A stretch of DNA of 5,216 nt from Nitrospirota bacterium (GTDB lineage: Bacteria; Nitrospirota; Nitrospiria; Nitrospirales; UBA8639). The translations under genes were made by a program, and so were the position numbers. Every line of letters starts with the position of its first letter. Within the stretch, counting starts at the first letter, position 1. Positions 5,167-5,216 of this stretch are shown here, one piece after another. The notes under the pieces were generated by a model. The model did not search any database and was not told the DNA's origin. It was given only the letters and a program-made list of their open reading frames with translations. The stretch is from the NCBI GenBank assembly GCA_020348185.1, contig CP070743.1, positions 410,428 to 415,643 on the forward strand, written 5' to 3'.

Positions 5167-5216
5167 AGGAGGACGGATGCGAAACCAAAAAACTCTTGCT
5201 CATCCCACGTCTCTTT
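5167..5216 (+). CDS. Start of an unidentified gene under sigma-54 control, 3' end outside the window
   Basis: A strong Shine-Dalgarno sequence, AGGAGGA (5167-5173), precedes an ATG at 5177-5179. The coding part therefore begins at 5177, with 4 bases between GGAGG and the start. Thirteen codons are visible (MRNQKTLAHPTSL) and the frame is open at the edge. The positively charged opening could be the n-region of a signal peptide or simply a cytosolic N-terminus; too little is visible to assign a family. The position just downstream of a sigma-54 promoter is the main evidence that it is real. Confidence 0.65.

Noticed and set aside
1..5216. CRISPR array, tRNA, rRNA, insertion sequence or defence system
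   Set aside because: No regularly spaced repeats, cloverleaf, transposase or defence-type domains were seen on either strand.

Overview
The window reads as an ordinary chromosomal stretch from a bacterium with about 48% GC by eye. All recognisable genes lie on the + strand, coding density is high, Shine-Dalgarno sites are purine-rich, and there is a near-perfect sigma-54 promoter near the right edge. An RpoS-like sigma factor plus sigma-54 control suggests a diderm such as Nitrospirota or a deltaproteobacterial lineage. That placement is inference from style and gene types and was not tested.

Layout. Positions 1-1188 hold the 3' part of a long-form nfeD gene (membrane-bound ClpP-class serine protease), cut by the left edge. 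Two bases later comes a slipin (SPFH/band 7) gene ending at 1982. This is the classic NfeD-slipin pair, in which the protease is thought to process or work with its stomatin-like partner in a membrane microdomain. After 69 bases comes a TrkA/KtrA-type potassium-channel regulatory subunit (2052-2741), probably in the same transcript. No membrane pore subunit lies in the window. A 341-base gap (2742-3082) then precedes a 370-residue primary-like sigma factor without region 1.1 (3083-4195). A 301-base gap carries a plausible sigma-70 promoter and a 21-bp-spaced direct repeat. It leads to a small, unrecognised, probably helical 121-residue protein (4497-4862).

The last 350 bases are the most information-rich non-coding part. 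A 20-bp palindrome (5019-5038) sits about 115 bp upstream of the expected start site of a sigma-54 promoter (5117-5133). An AT-rich spacer lies between them. A strong ribosome binding site then precedes an ATG at 5177 that opens a gene running off the right edge. This is the architecture of an enhancer-dependent promoter driven by an NtrC-family activator. The regulated gene shows only 13 codons, so its product is unknown.

There is no tRNA, rRNA, CRISPR array, insertion sequence or phage gene that I can see. The protein-coding families are all known. The less explained parts are the sigma-54 control region, the small unknown gene with its upstream repeats, and the association of a potassium-channel gating subunit with NfeD-slipin.
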